A stretch of 64,000 nucleotides of DNA from Trichlorobacter ammonificans (GTDB lineage: Bacteria > Desulfobacterota > Desulfuromonadia > Geobacterales > Pseudopelobacteraceae), in contig NZ_OW150024.1 in NCBI RefSeq assembly GCF_933509905.1, positions 2,468,001 through 2,532,000 of the forward strand, read 5' to 3'. The translations under genes were made by a program, and so were the position numbers. The stretch's first letter is position 1; each line of letters starts with the position of its first letter. Below, in pieces: positions 18,935-27,245 of this stretch. Below the pieces are notes generated by a model. It did no database searches, was not told the DNA's origin, and worked only from the letters and a program-made list of their open reading frames with translations.

Positions 18935-19621
18935 GTCCCTAGTTTTCATGCCGCTGCCCCCATCCCCCCGCCGTTGATCGACTATGCCCAACCGTTCCGG
19001 CTCCGCGACACCCCGGTGATTACCGACATCGACGAAATACAGCCCTGGTACCGGCGCGGCTGGGTAGCACTGCTGGGGCTCACGATATGCGCCGCCGTTG
19101 CCGTCACCGTGTATCAGCAGTGGAGGGCCGGCCGCACCGCGCCTCCCCGGAAACCGGCCACTCCGGCGGTAGTGGCACCGCCGAAACCGGTGGCAAAACC
19201 GCAGCAGGCACCGCTCAGTTCGACGCCTCAGCCCCAGAAGCCGTTTGCCGTGCACGGCACCGGACGCCCCAAGGATCTGCCGTCATTCGTCCCCCATGAC
19301 GGGCTCGACAAAGGGTATGGGAAGGAACACGCGGGATGGGAACGGTACCTGGGACAGGCTCACGAATACCGGATCTTCCGGGAAAAGGGCGGCGCCATCC
19401 GCTCCATCCAGGTACTGGACAAAAGCGGCGCCGGCATTCAGGAGCCGTTCTACGTCACCGTGCTCAAGGAGGTTGCGGGCGCGGCAGCCATGCGCCCCGT
19501 CTCGTCGGAGATCAAGGAAGGCTACGAAATCCGCAAGGGAGAGGCCGGCGGATTGCAGGTGGTGCAGTACCGGGATGCCCAGGGGGGGCGGTTGCGGGGG
19601 ATCGTCATCATCTGGCCCTGA
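18875..19621 (+). CDS. Single-pass membrane protein with proline-rich linker, unknown function
   Basis: 248 residues as opened. Residues 1–20 come from the 500-bp repeat and are probably not native. An acidic DIDEIQPWYRR segment precedes one transmembrane helix (WVALLGLTICAAVAVTVY, about 66–83), a Pro/Ala/Lys-rich linker (about 88–125) and a globular domain ending LRGIVIIWP. I do not recognise the C-terminal domain. No ATG or GTG with a good RBS lies between the repeat edge and the helix, so the true start may have been lost when the repeat formed. A terminator follows. Confidence 0.6.
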   Translation: MFTRTKGLCKHVIPSGNTGNVPSFHAAAPIPPPLIDYAQPFRLRDTPVITDIDEIQPWYRRGWVALLGLTICAAVAVTVYQQWRAGRTAPPRKPATPAVVAPPKPVAKPQQAPLSSTPQPQKPFAVHGTGRPKDLPSFVPHDGLDKGYGKEHAGWERYLGQAHEYRIFREKGGAIRSIQVLDKSGAGIQEPFYVTVLKEVAGAAAMRPVSSEIKEGYEIRKGEAGGLQVVQYRDAQGGRLRGIVIIWP

Positions 19622-19656
19622 CAACGACCGTGGAGGGCATCCCGCGGCACTGAAAT

Positions 19657-19690
19657 CCCCCGGAAGGCTCGGACCTTCCGGGGGTTAATT
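19657..19690 (+). terminator. Rho-independent terminator after the membrane-protein gene
   Basis: An 11-bp perfect stem, CCCCCGGAAGG (19657–19667) with CCTTCCGGGGG (19674–19684), 6-nt loop, followed by TTAATTGTTT. It lies between convergent genes. Confidence 0.8.
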
Positions 19691-19692
19691 GT

Positions 19693-20550
19693 TTAGAATT
19701 GGAAATTGCAGGCTCTGCTGTATCCCTTCTGACAGGCTGCGGTGATATCCTGCTGTGCTTTCTCCATATCCTTGTTCAGGACATGCAGCTGTCCCCTGCT
19801 GAATAGCGATACCGCCTGACCGGCATCAAGCTCAAGGGCCTTGGAAAAATCGGCCAGGGCCCTGTCCGCCTGCCCACGTCCCGCAAGGAACTCCCCCCGC
19901 ATCTGCAAATCCTGGGCAGTGGCGGGTTGCATCCCGACAACCCGCTGCATATCGGCGTCCGCCCTCCCCCTGTCGCCAAGCGCATCGTATGCCTTGCTTC
20001 TGTTGATATAGCCCTCCAGGAACTCCGGATACATCGCCAGCGCCCTGCTGGTGTCATCCACTACCCGTTCATAATCCTGCGCCTGAAGGGCCTCCCGGCC
20101 GTTATACACCTCACGGGCCATGGCCATCCTTCCCTCCGGTGTATCCTTGAACAACTTGGCATGCACGGAACCGTCGTAGAACTTCCACATGGCACCGGTG
20201 GCCGGGTCTATGACCAGAATACCCAGCAGCCCCCCGAAGACCACGTTGCCGAAGTACCAGCCGTTTAGCCCGGCCCTCAGCTGCTTTTCCATCGGAATGT
20301 AGCCGTCTTTGGACAGCTTGACCGTGTACCTGGCCGGCTGAAAAAAGCCCGCCGAGGCATCCATATTCAGCGTATGGGGGGTTGTTGCCTTCAGGATGCT
20401 GATCTTGTCATGCTGATTCACGATCTCCACCGTGGCCTGGTCCGGCTCGGTGGTGATGGTGACGTTACGGGCGCTGCTGGAGACAATGGAGGCGCAGCCG
20501 TTAAGATACAGAACCGACAGCGCCAGACAACAGAACAGGATTCGCTTCAT
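19693..20550 (-). CDS. TPR-containing lipoprotein
   Basis: 285 residues starting at MKRILFCCLALSV with AGGA upstream; 25 further upstream codons are open but lack a signal sequence. The lipobox is LNGC (Cys near residue 18), so the protein should be lipid-anchored. Residues about 30–110 resemble a PEGA-like beta domain (VTITTEPDQATVEIVNQ, YTVKLSKDGYIPMEK). TPR units follow (YINRSKAYDALGDRGRADAD, GEFLAGRGQADRALADFSKA). Cell-envelope role unknown. Confidence 0.8.
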   Translation of the reverse strand: MKRILFCCLALSVLYLNGCASIVSSSARNVTITTEPDQATVEIVNQHDKISILKATTPHTLNMDASAGFFQPARYTVKLSKDGYIPMEKQLRAGLNGWYFGNVVFGGLLGILVIDPATGAMWKFYDGSVHAKLFKDTPEGRMAMAREVYNGREALQAQDYERVVDDTSRALAMYPEFLEGYINRSKAYDALGDRGRADADMQRVVGMQPATAQDLQMRGEFLAGRGQADRALADFSKALELDAGQAVSLFSRGQLHVLNKDMEKAQQDITAACQKGYSRACNFQF

Positions 20551-20814
20551 GATAAGTCCTCCGAACCGATGGAATGCGGCCAGGGTATCCGCCCTGCCGA
20601 TGCTGATGCTCGGGCAGCATCGCACAGCACCCTCCCCATACAGGTTCCCATGCCTGCAATTATTTTCAGCCGTACCGGGAAATAACTACACCCGTTCATC
20701 TACCTGAACACCTGCAATCTGCCTCAAACAATGCTGATAAATATCAGAACCAGGGACACTCTTTGGGCAGGGTCAGGTGGTAGCATGGCACCCAATTCCG
20801 CATAGGGGGAAACC

Positions 20815-20949
20815 ATGCCCGACCTTATTGAAGACATCTTCGCCTTCCTGTGCGTCACTGAGCCGGACAGGCCGCGTTGTCCGACCTGCGGCACAGAGCT
20901 GGAGGAGTCCGATGACGGTGAGCCGTACTGTCCGAACTGCGACCACTGA
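20815..20949 (+). CDS. Small zinc-ribbon protein
   Basis: A 44-codon frame with AGGGGGA 5 bp before the ATG. The product has two CxxC knuckles, CPTCG (about 25–29) and CPNCD near the C-terminus, separated by an acidic turn (ELEESDDGEPY), a classic zinc-ribbon layout. The N-terminal half is short and hydrophobic (DLIEDIFAFLCV). Single-domain ribbons of this size often bind nucleic acid or a partner protein; no function is assigned. The 75 bp before the next gene contain no promoter I would commit to. Confidence 0.65.
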   Translation: MPDLIEDIFAFLCVTEPDRPRCPTCGTELEESDDGEPYCPNCDH

Positions 20950-21024
20950 AAACGCCTCTGTCATTTGACCAGGTGCAGATAGTCAGGTATACAGACAATC
21001 CAAACTGACCGGCCGGAGCGCAGC

Positions 21025-21993
21025 ATGGGTGATCAGCTTTTTCTCGAACGGTTCATCTGGTTTGACCAGAAAGTCCGCAGCAGCCGCTGGCCCAATGCCG
21101 GCAGCCTTGCCGCGCGTTTCGAAACCTCCGTCAAGACAGCGCAACGCTCCATAAGCTACTTCCGCGACCGCCTGCATGCTCCTCTTGAATACGACCAATC
21201 ACGCAAAGGCTACTACTATACCGATCCGGCCTTTCAACTGCCGGTAGCCCGGTTGAGCCAGGCTGAACTGCTGGCCCTGCTGATTTCCAGAAAGCTGATT
21301 ACCGAGGCCTCAGCAGGCACCTTGGGGGATGAGTTGGGTAATATCTCTTCCCGGCTGGGCATGCTGCTGGCCGCCAGGCTGCCGGGGCGGGCCAACCCGG
21401 AAGAGGCCTTCAGCTTCCGCTGGAAAGGGATCAACCCCACCGACCCGGTTGTCTTCCAGAATGTCACCACCGCCCTGCTTCAGGGCACACTGCTTTCCTT
21501 CTGCTACTACTCCCCCACCTCGTCAGCCTGCACCATGCGCACGGTTGAACCGCACCACATGGTCAACTACCTGGGCACCTGGCACCTGATCGCCTTCTGC
21601 CGTCTGCGTAACGACTGGCGGGATTTCGTGCTGGGCAGAATAACCCTCTGCACGGTCGGCCACGACAGTTTTGACCTGCGGCCCCATGACCAGTGGCAGC
21701 CGTTTCTGGCCAACACTTTCGGTATCTTCCAGAACCGCAAGAGCTTCAACGTCAAGCTCAAGTTCTCGCCGGAGCGCAGCCGGTGGGTCAGGAGCGAACT
21801 CTGGCATGAGGGGCAGACGGAAGAACTGCTGGAAGACGGCAGCCTGATCCTGACCATCCCGGCCTCCCATGAGGTTGAGATCATGATGGAGATACTGAAG
21901 CATGGCAGCCATGTGGAGGTGCTGGAGCCGGAGTGGCTGCGAGGAAAGGTGGCGGATGAGATAGCTGCCGCCAACTGCAGATACAAGCACTAA
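21025..21993 (+). CDS. WYL-domain transcriptional regulator
   Basis: 322 residues. A winged HTH at about 1–65 (SLAARFETSVKTAQRSISYF then LEYDQSRKGYYY) is followed by a WYL ligand-binding domain (about 145–230: LLSFCYYSPTS, RTVEPHHMVNYLGTWHLIAFC) and a C-terminal WCX-type extension (ASHEVEIMMEILKHGSHVEV). WYL regulators often govern defence and other accessory loci. Here it precedes a nucleotidyltransferase/winged-helix pair. Its last 100 bp recur as a remnant at 23985–24085. Confidence 0.9.
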   Translation: MGDQLFLERFIWFDQKVRSSRWPNAGSLAARFETSVKTAQRSISYFRDRLHAPLEYDQSRKGYYYTDPAFQLPVARLSQAELLALLISRKLITEASAGTLGDELGNISSRLGMLLAARLPGRANPEEAFSFRWKGINPTDPVVFQNVTTALLQGTLLSFCYYSPTSSACTMRTVEPHHMVNYLGTWHLIAFCRLRNDWRDFVLGRITLCTVGHDSFDLRPHDQWQPFLANTFGIFQNRKSFNVKLKFSPERSRWVRSELWHEGQTEELLEDGSLILTIPASHEVEIMMEILKHGSHVEVLEPEWLRGKVADEIAAANCRYKH

Positions 21994-22047
21994 CTTCTTT
22001 ACTTTCAGACGTAACGCTATTTATAGTACGCATTATGCGCAACAGAT

Positions 22048-22653
22048 ATGACAATGGCTCATAGCTATGAAAAGTTCAATCAGGCTCTCCGCCTGTTAAA
22101 CGCTCGCCTGGAGTTGACCGGTGCGCCCAGCTTCAATCTGGTGATCTGTGGCGGAACTGCGTTGGCCGCTACCGGTTTGGTTCCCAGGACGACCACGGAT
22201 GTTGATATCGTGGCGCTTCTGGATGATGAGGGCGAACTGCTTGACCCGGCGCCGCTGCCACAGGCGCTTGTCCGGGAAGCGAACGAAGTGGCGCTTGACC
22301 TGGGCCTGCCGAAGGATTGGCTGAATAACGGACCGAGCAGCGGCGATGGCGGTCTCTTCCGGATGGGGCTGCCGGAGGGGTTTGTCGAACGTCTGACCTG
22401 CGAGACTATCGGGAAAAAACTGACGGTTGGCTTTATCAGCCGTTATGACCAGATCCATTTCAAGCTGTATGCAGCGGTAGACCAACCCGGCAGCTATCAT
22501 GCAGCAGACCTGCTGGAACTGAGGCCGACGGACCAGGAACTGCTGGCCGCTGCCGGCTGGACCCGGTCCCACGATCCGTCGGATGGCTATCTGCAAGGGC
22601 TTCAGTGGTTTCTGAAGGAGTTTGGCTATGAACATCTCATTGCCGGAGTTTAA
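22048..22653 (+). CDS. Nucleotidyltransferase-fold protein (DUF6036/AbiEii-like)
   Basis: 201 residues. The N-terminal half holds the nucleotidyltransferase core: NLVICGGTALAATGLV, then TTDVDIVALL with the Dx D pair (about 48–50), and IGKKLTVGFISRYDQIHFKLYAAVDQ later. The pattern resembles DUF6036 and AbiEii-type enzymes, some of which are toxins modifying tRNA. The downstream gene begins 26 bp inside it, with AAGGAG embedded in this coding sequence. ATG at 22048 or 22054; neither has a strong RBS. Toxin function is inference from family and gene pairing. Confidence 0.7.
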   Translation: MTMAHSYEKFNQALRLLNARLELTGAPSFNLVICGGTALAATGLVPRTTTDVDIVALLDDEGELLDPAPLPQALVREANEVALDLGLPKDWLNNGPSSGDGGLFRMGLPEGFVERLTCETIGKKLTVGFISRYDQIHFKLYAAVDQPGSYHAADLLELRPTDQELLAAAGWTRSHDPSDGYLQGLQWFLKEFGYEHLIAGV

Positions 22654-23656
22654 AATAACTGTTCTCGATCAGTTGCTGGCTTTTCTCTGGCGGCAATGGT
22701 CAGCCCTTGGCGTTGCTGGACAGGACGCGCCGGAAGAGCGCTGCGTGATCGACCCCGAACCGCTGCTGCTCCTGTCACTGACGGTCTGCCGTTATGATGC
22801 CCGGCTGTTCGACGAAATACTGGACTGGCTGAGCGTCAACAGCGGGTTCATGAACGCGCAACGGCTGAAAAACCTGCTGCAACAGTTTGATTTTAACTGC
22901 ACAGCCGAGTTGAGCGCCGTAGCAGAACTCCTGGGCAAGAAATCCGGCACAGCGCTCAAATGGAAAACCCTCTCTTCACATCCCCCCCTGGCAACCCCGG
23001 AACCTCTCTTCTGTTTCAAGGATGGCAAACCACTGCCGTTGTCATCCGAAAAGGCGCCGGAGTTCAGTTCGCACGGACTACTGCGCGGACCGCTCAAGCT
23101 GCGCGGCTACTCCACCCCCTTCCCCGCACAAGGGACAGCAACCTTACTGCTCCGCCTGCGGGCGCTTCTGGGGGTCAATTCCCGCTGCGAACTGCTCTGC
23201 CTGCTCGGCGCCAGCAATGAAATCCACCCTGCCGACATCGCACGTCAAACCGGTTATTTTGCCCGCACCACCCAGAACGCTCTGGCGGAAATGCTCCGCT
23301 CAGGCGTGGTGGAGATGCGCACCAGCAACCGGGAAAAGATGTACTGGCTGAAACCGGGCCTGCTTGACAACCTGCTCCGGCCCGATGGTACACCGACGCC
23401 CTGGGTAAACTGGTCTCCCCTGTTTCGGGCCCTGGAGATTCTCTGGCTTGGCCTGATCGCCCCCAAACGTCAGAAACTTGATCCTCTGCTGCTGGCTTCG
23501 GAACTGCGCCGTCTGACCAGTGCCATGCGGCCGCTGCTTGGTGAAGCAGGCTGGGGTATGCACCTGCAGAACGAGAAAGCCTACCGGGGAGAAGAGTACA
23601 GTGTCGTGTTTATGCAGGATATTAAGGCGCTGCTGGAGCGACTGAACCACAACTAG
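22628..23656 (+). CDS. Winged-helix protein paired with the nucleotidyltransferase
   Basis: 342 residues starting at MNISLPEFKITVLDQL; AAGGAG is 7 bp upstream. Mostly helical. Residues about 195–245 form a winged HTH: RCELLCLLGASNEIHPADIA, QNALAEMLRSGVVEM and a wing with REKMYWL. I do not recognise a named family for the rest. It overlaps the nucleotidyltransferase gene by 26 bp, so the two are translationally coupled. It could be the repressor or antidote of that protein, by analogy with AbiEi–AbiEii, though gene order is reversed. Confidence 0.65.
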   Translation: MNISLPEFKITVLDQLLAFLWRQWSALGVAGQDAPEERCVIDPEPLLLLSLTVCRYDARLFDEILDWLSVNSGFMNAQRLKNLLQQFDFNCTAELSAVAELLGKKSGTALKWKTLSSHPPLATPEPLFCFKDGKPLPLSSEKAPEFSSHGLLRGPLKLRGYSTPFPAQGTATLLLRLRALLGVNSRCELLCLLGASNEIHPADIARQTGYFARTTQNALAEMLRSGVVEMRTSNREKMYWLKPGLLDNLLRPDGTPTPWVNWSPLFRALEILWLGLIAPKRQKLDPLLLASELRRLTSAMRPLLGEAGWGMHLQNEKAYRGEEYSVVFMQDIKALLERLNHN

Positions 23657-23699
23657 AGGCTGCCATTGATGAACTGGTGCGTGAAATGCCCAGAGAGCT

Positions 23700-23978
23700 G
23701 TGGGACAACCAGCCGTGAAATTTGATTATCCGGAAGATGAGATTGCAGCACGTTTTCATCACCGTTTAACGGCAATTCATCCGTTTCCAAACGGCAACGG
23801 ACGCCATGCCCGGCTGATGACGGATATTCTGCTGGTGCACCTGCTGAGGCAACAACGCTTTAGCTGGGGCAGCGGCAATCTGGTTAGTGCCGGGGATTGC
23901 CGTCAGCAGTACATTTCAGCCCTGCGTGCCGCAGACAGGCATGATTATGGCTTATTGCTGGCGTTTGCAAGGTCGTGA
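23700..23978 (+). pseudogene. Truncated Fic-family (mobile mystery protein B-like) gene
   Basis: About 90 residues carrying the Fic catalytic motif HPFPNGNGRHAR and the flanking FDYPEDEIAARFHHRLTAI. Fic enzymes AMPylate target proteins using this motif. The N-terminal two thirds of a normal Fic protein are missing, and the frame opens on a GTG with no RBS. The end abuts a fragment of the WYL gene. A decayed remnant of a mobile-element-associated toxin is most likely. Confidence 0.75.
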
Positions 23979-23984
23979 CCTCAG

Positions 23985-24140
23985 ACCATACCGGCCTCCC
24001 ATGAGGCGGAGATCATGATGGAGATATTGAAGCACGGCAGTCATGTGGAGGTGCTTGAACCGGAGTGGCTGAGAGAAAAAGTTACACAAGTATTCATACG
24101 GCGGCATGCATGCAAGGTACAGGAGGGACAACAGAAGTGA
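23985..24140 (+). pseudogene. C-terminal remnant of a second WYL regulator
   Basis: 23985–24085 repeats 21853–21955 with few differences and encodes TIPASHEAEIMMEILKHGSH, VEVLEPEWLREK. It then runs into unrelated sequence to a stop at 24138. No upstream WYL or HTH coding sequence is present. This is a scar of duplication or recombination, and it overlaps the 5' end of the next frame. Confidence 0.8.
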
Positions 24141-26026
24141 CATATATTGCTGAAAATGCACTAAATAAATATAGCTCTATTGGCAATGCTGATTATGATG
24201 GCATTATGGCAAGTATTGAAAATTCTATAGAATCGCTTAGCGCACCTAATATTAAAGAAATAGCTTTAAATTTTGCAGGTGCTATAGATATTAGTGATTT
24301 CTTGTTACTGAATAAGATATCTATAATTATAATAAATTTTGTTCACAGAGAAACATATAATCACTTAACATACATTGATTATAAAGTATACTTTGACGAA
24401 ATTGGAGAACAAAAAAGTAACTATCAAGATACAAATAGCCATTATGATGAATTTAATGATATTTTATCAAAAATAAGACAAGATATAGTAACAAAGTATT
24501 TTAAATTAAATTATAGAAAGTCATTACGAAAAATAGTTAATACTGAAGATCATAATTCACTAAAAAAGTTAGAATATCAATACAGCTCACTAAAAAATGT
24601 ATTGTCAAAATATAACTTATACAAAGATAATTTTTACAACAATATCGCACTATTTTCAATAGTCAATAAAGCTGTAAATAAATATTGCGCGGATATGTTT
24701 ATTAATAGCACAGGCATATCCATTGATAATCTATTAAATAGAGATTTGGAATTTTATATTAATCTATTATTTTCTAATATTATTACAAACAATGAAGATG
24801 TCAACATAGCTTTGGTAGCAAAATTTATATTACACTACAGTAACAATAACAATGAAACATATACCGATTTATTCAACACTGTCAGTAGCAAATATTATAA
24901 TTCTAAACTAAAGTATGATAACGATAACTTTGAACAAAAACTAATCAATAAACAAATTACAACAAAAAATGAAATTACAATAGAAGATGCTGACCTGATG
25001 TCGGGCGAAGAGTTTGAGGCATTGGTCGGCAAACTATTTACCCAAATTGGGTACGCTGTCAGCTATACAAAGAAGTCTGGTGACCAAGGAATTGATATAA
25101 TTGCCCAAAAACAGGGAATAAGAATTGGAGTTCAAGCTAAACGATATTCAGGTACAGTTTCAAACAGCGCAATACAAGAGGTAGTAGCAGGTAAAGCACA
25201 TTACAATTGCACAAAAGCAATAGTTGTTACCAATAGCATATTTACGCAACCCGCAATAGAACTGGCAAATTCTAATGGAGTTATATTATGGGACAGAAAT
25301 ATACTTAAACAAAAAATTTCTGAATCAAGTATAAAATGTGATTCAGAAATAATATTAAATGAATGCGAGATATCTAGCACGCCAAAAGTAAATAATGATT
25401 TATTTATATCAGATAATATTTTTTGTAGAACACAAAATTTACATAATGTCTTTGAAAATGAAACTAGATATTACAAAAAAATATCAACACATGCCCCAAT
25501 AAACAAATATTACAATGATAACAATCCTGTTAAAGACAAAGCTACCGGAAACACATTATTCAACCTAAGCCAAATAAATGTTGATGAGTCTGACGCAGAG
25601 CTCATTTTTACCATAAACCAATTAACTGATTATATAATAAAATACAACAACTTTGACGATTTTACAAATTTCACATATGAAAAACTAAGTGAAAGGGACC
25701 TTGAGGATGATTGGAACGAAATAACAATTAAAGCCTACGTAAATGCAGTTAATATATATTTAAACAGAGGAAGCATAAATCAACAAGAAGAACATTCGTT
25801 ATGTGAATACGTAGAAAATATGACAATGATAGAAGAGTTTGAAGAATATCTTATAGCAACAGAGAAGCTCTATAGAATGATTAACAAAGACAGTAATTTT
25901 AATGATAAAAATAGATTTATAAGAATGTGTGACGAATGTGGATACGTATTACCTTTAGGAGATGATTCATTTACCACTTTGCCTGACAAAAGCATAATAT
26001 GCCTCAAATGCTATAAACACAAATAA
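24137..26026 (+). CDS. Mrr-like restriction endonuclease-domain protein, AT-rich
   Basis: A GTG at 24137 with AGGAGG 10 bp upstream gives 629 residues; the longer frame from 24065 would start in the WYL remnant. Residues about 285–400 are a Mrr_cat-type nuclease: SGEEFEALVGKLFTQIGY, GDQGIDIIAQ and VQAKRY (D…QxK active site). The N-terminal 280 residues are mostly helical and unrecognised. The C-terminus has a two-knuckle zinc finger (CDECG, CLKC). Base composition is far more AT-rich than its neighbours, which indicates transfer from a low-GC source. A type IV-like restriction role is inferred. Confidence 0.75.
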   Translation: MTYIAENALNKYSSIGNADYDGIMASIENSIESLSAPNIKEIALNFAGAIDISDFLLLNKISIIIINFVHRETYNHLTYIDYKVYFDEIGEQKSNYQDTNSHYDEFNDILSKIRQDIVTKYFKLNYRKSLRKIVNTEDHNSLKKLEYQYSSLKNVLSKYNLYKDNFYNNIALFSIVNKAVNKYCADMFINSTGISIDNLLNRDLEFYINLLFSNIITNNEDVNIALVAKFILHYSNNNNETYTDLFNTVSSKYYNSKLKYDNDNFEQKLINKQITTKNEITIEDADLMSGEEFEALVGKLFTQIGYAVSYTKKSGDQGIDIIAQKQGIRIGVQAKRYSGTVSNSAIQEVVAGKAHYNCTKAIVVTNSIFTQPAIELANSNGVILWDRNILKQKISESSIKCDSEIILNECEISSTPKVNNDLFISDNIFCRTQNLHNVFENETRYYKKISTHAPINKYYNDNNPVKDKATGNTLFNLSQINVDESDAELIFTINQLTDYIIKYNNFDDFTNFTYEKLSERDLEDDWNEITIKAYVNAVNIYLNRGSINQQEEHSLCEYVENMTMIEEFEEYLIATEKLYRMINKDSNFNDKNRFIRMCDECGYVLPLGDDSFTTLPDKSIICLKCYKHK

Positions 26027-26028
26027 TT

Positions 26029-27241
26029 TGTACAGAGATAGTATTCACCTGACAGTGCCCTTGAATGGGTCGTGATTTACGCTGCCAGTTTGTAGTCCTC
26101 AGTATCTGAATCGTCGTTCTTTGGCAAGCCGTCTATGAAAACCGTGTATGGCGTCCTGCCAAGCATGTTTCTGCCTTGGTGTGGGCGGTCGTAGTTGTAA
26201 GTCTTGAGATAGGTGTCCAGATCGGTCTGCATCTCGTCCAACGACTCGTACCACTTGGTGCGGCCCATTACCCGGAAGTGTTCGTCAAGCAAGGTTCTGT
26301 GCAGCCGTTCGACAAAGCCATTGCTCTGCGGACGTCTGACCTTGGTGGTGCGGTGCTCGATCTCTTCAAGCTGTAGGAACAGCTCGTAGGGATGATTGTC
26401 CGGCCTGCCGCAGAACTCCCTGCCATTGTCCGAGAGGATGGTGCTGATCCGGGCGTCATGTTCTTCAAAGAACGGCAGTACGTCTTCATTAAGCACATGC
26501 ACAGCAGTGACCGGTAGCTTATTGGTGTAGAGCTTGCCCCAGGCGTAGCGTGAGTAGCAATCAATGACCGATTGCAGGTAGACTTTGCCGACGCCTTTCA
26601 GAGTGCCGACAAAGAAGGTGTCCACTGCTACGAGATCGCCGGTGTGGCTGGTTTCGATGTGACGCTCCCTGAACTCAGGGCTGAACCGTTCCAAGGCCCT
26701 GATCTGCTCATCTGACAGTTCGAATGCCTGTTCCCGGACGCTCTTTTCAAGCCGCAGCATCCGTTCCTGCTTGGTCAGTAGGTTGTGCCTGTTCCAGACA
26801 CCGCGAACGCCTCCAGAGCTGACCTGGGTGCCTTTAAGGGCCAGTTCGTTGGCAACCCGCAGCGGGCCATGACCGGGATGAGCCAGGCAGTGATCCAGAA
26901 TGGCCTGTTCGACAGCTTCGTCAACCCGGTTGGGATGTGGGCCCCTGGCTCCGGGCATCCGATCAACCAGACCGGCTGAACCGTAGGTCTGATAGTTTCG
27001 ACGGATTTCATAGAACTGCTGCCGCGAATAACCCATGAGCTTGCAGGCTTTGCTGACATTCGAAAGATCGGCGGCCAACTCTAGCAAACTGAGCTTTCTT
27101 CGTGATACTTTCTCGGCGGTGGTCATACTGTTCTCCTTGATGGAAAGATTTAGTCTGAGCAACTTCATCTTTTACCATTCAAGGGCAGTATGGCCACCAA
27201 CTGAAAATGGCCAACTGTCAGGTGAATACCATCACACTACA
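26029..27241 (-). mobile_element. IS481-family insertion sequence, copy 1
   Basis: 1213 bp bounded by imperfect 28-bp terminal inverted repeats starting TGTA and sharing GTATTCACCTGACAGT (24 of 28 match). Ends were fixed by comparing the two copies: similarity stops at exactly 26029 and 27241. The left end is 2 bp after the stop of the Mrr-like gene. The right end is 4 bp before the ATG of the next gene. No target-site duplication is apparent. Confidence 0.92.
26077..27126 (-). CDS. IS481-family transposase, copy 1
   Basis: 349 residues from MTTAEKVSRRKLSLLELA with AGGAG upstream (14 further codons are open). An N-terminal HTH (ACKLMGYSRQQFYEIRRNY) precedes an integrase core with the DDE residues in VAVDTFF, ILSDNGREF and NGFVERLHRTL. 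Intact. Differs from copy 2 at only a few residues (for example LLELAADLSNVSKACKLM against LLDLAADLSNVSRACKIM). Confidence 0.95.
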   Translation of the reverse strand: MTTAEKVSRRKLSLLELAADLSNVSKACKLMGYSRQQFYEIRRNYQTYGSAGLVDRMPGARGPHPNRVDEAVEQAILDHCLAHPGHGPLRVANELALKGTQVSSGGVRGVWNRHNLLTKQERMLRLEKSVREQAFELSDEQIRALERFSPEFRERHIETSHTGDLVAVDTFFVGTLKGVGKVYLQSVIDCYSRYAWGKLYTNKLPVTAVHVLNEDVLPFFEEHDARISTILSDNGREFCGRPDNHPYELFLQLEEIEHRTTKVRRPQSNGFVERLHRTLLDEHFRVMGRTKWYESLDEMQTDLDTYLKTYNYDRPHQGRNMLGRTPYTVFIDGLPKNDDSDTEDYKLAA

Positions 27242-27245
27242 ATCT

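Noticed and set aside
20734-20747. CTGATA-AA-TATCAG inverted repeat as a regulator site
   Set aside because: Short, AT-rich and not repeated; it could arise by chance and no gene start is at a fitting distance except the zinc-ribbon gene 68 bp away.
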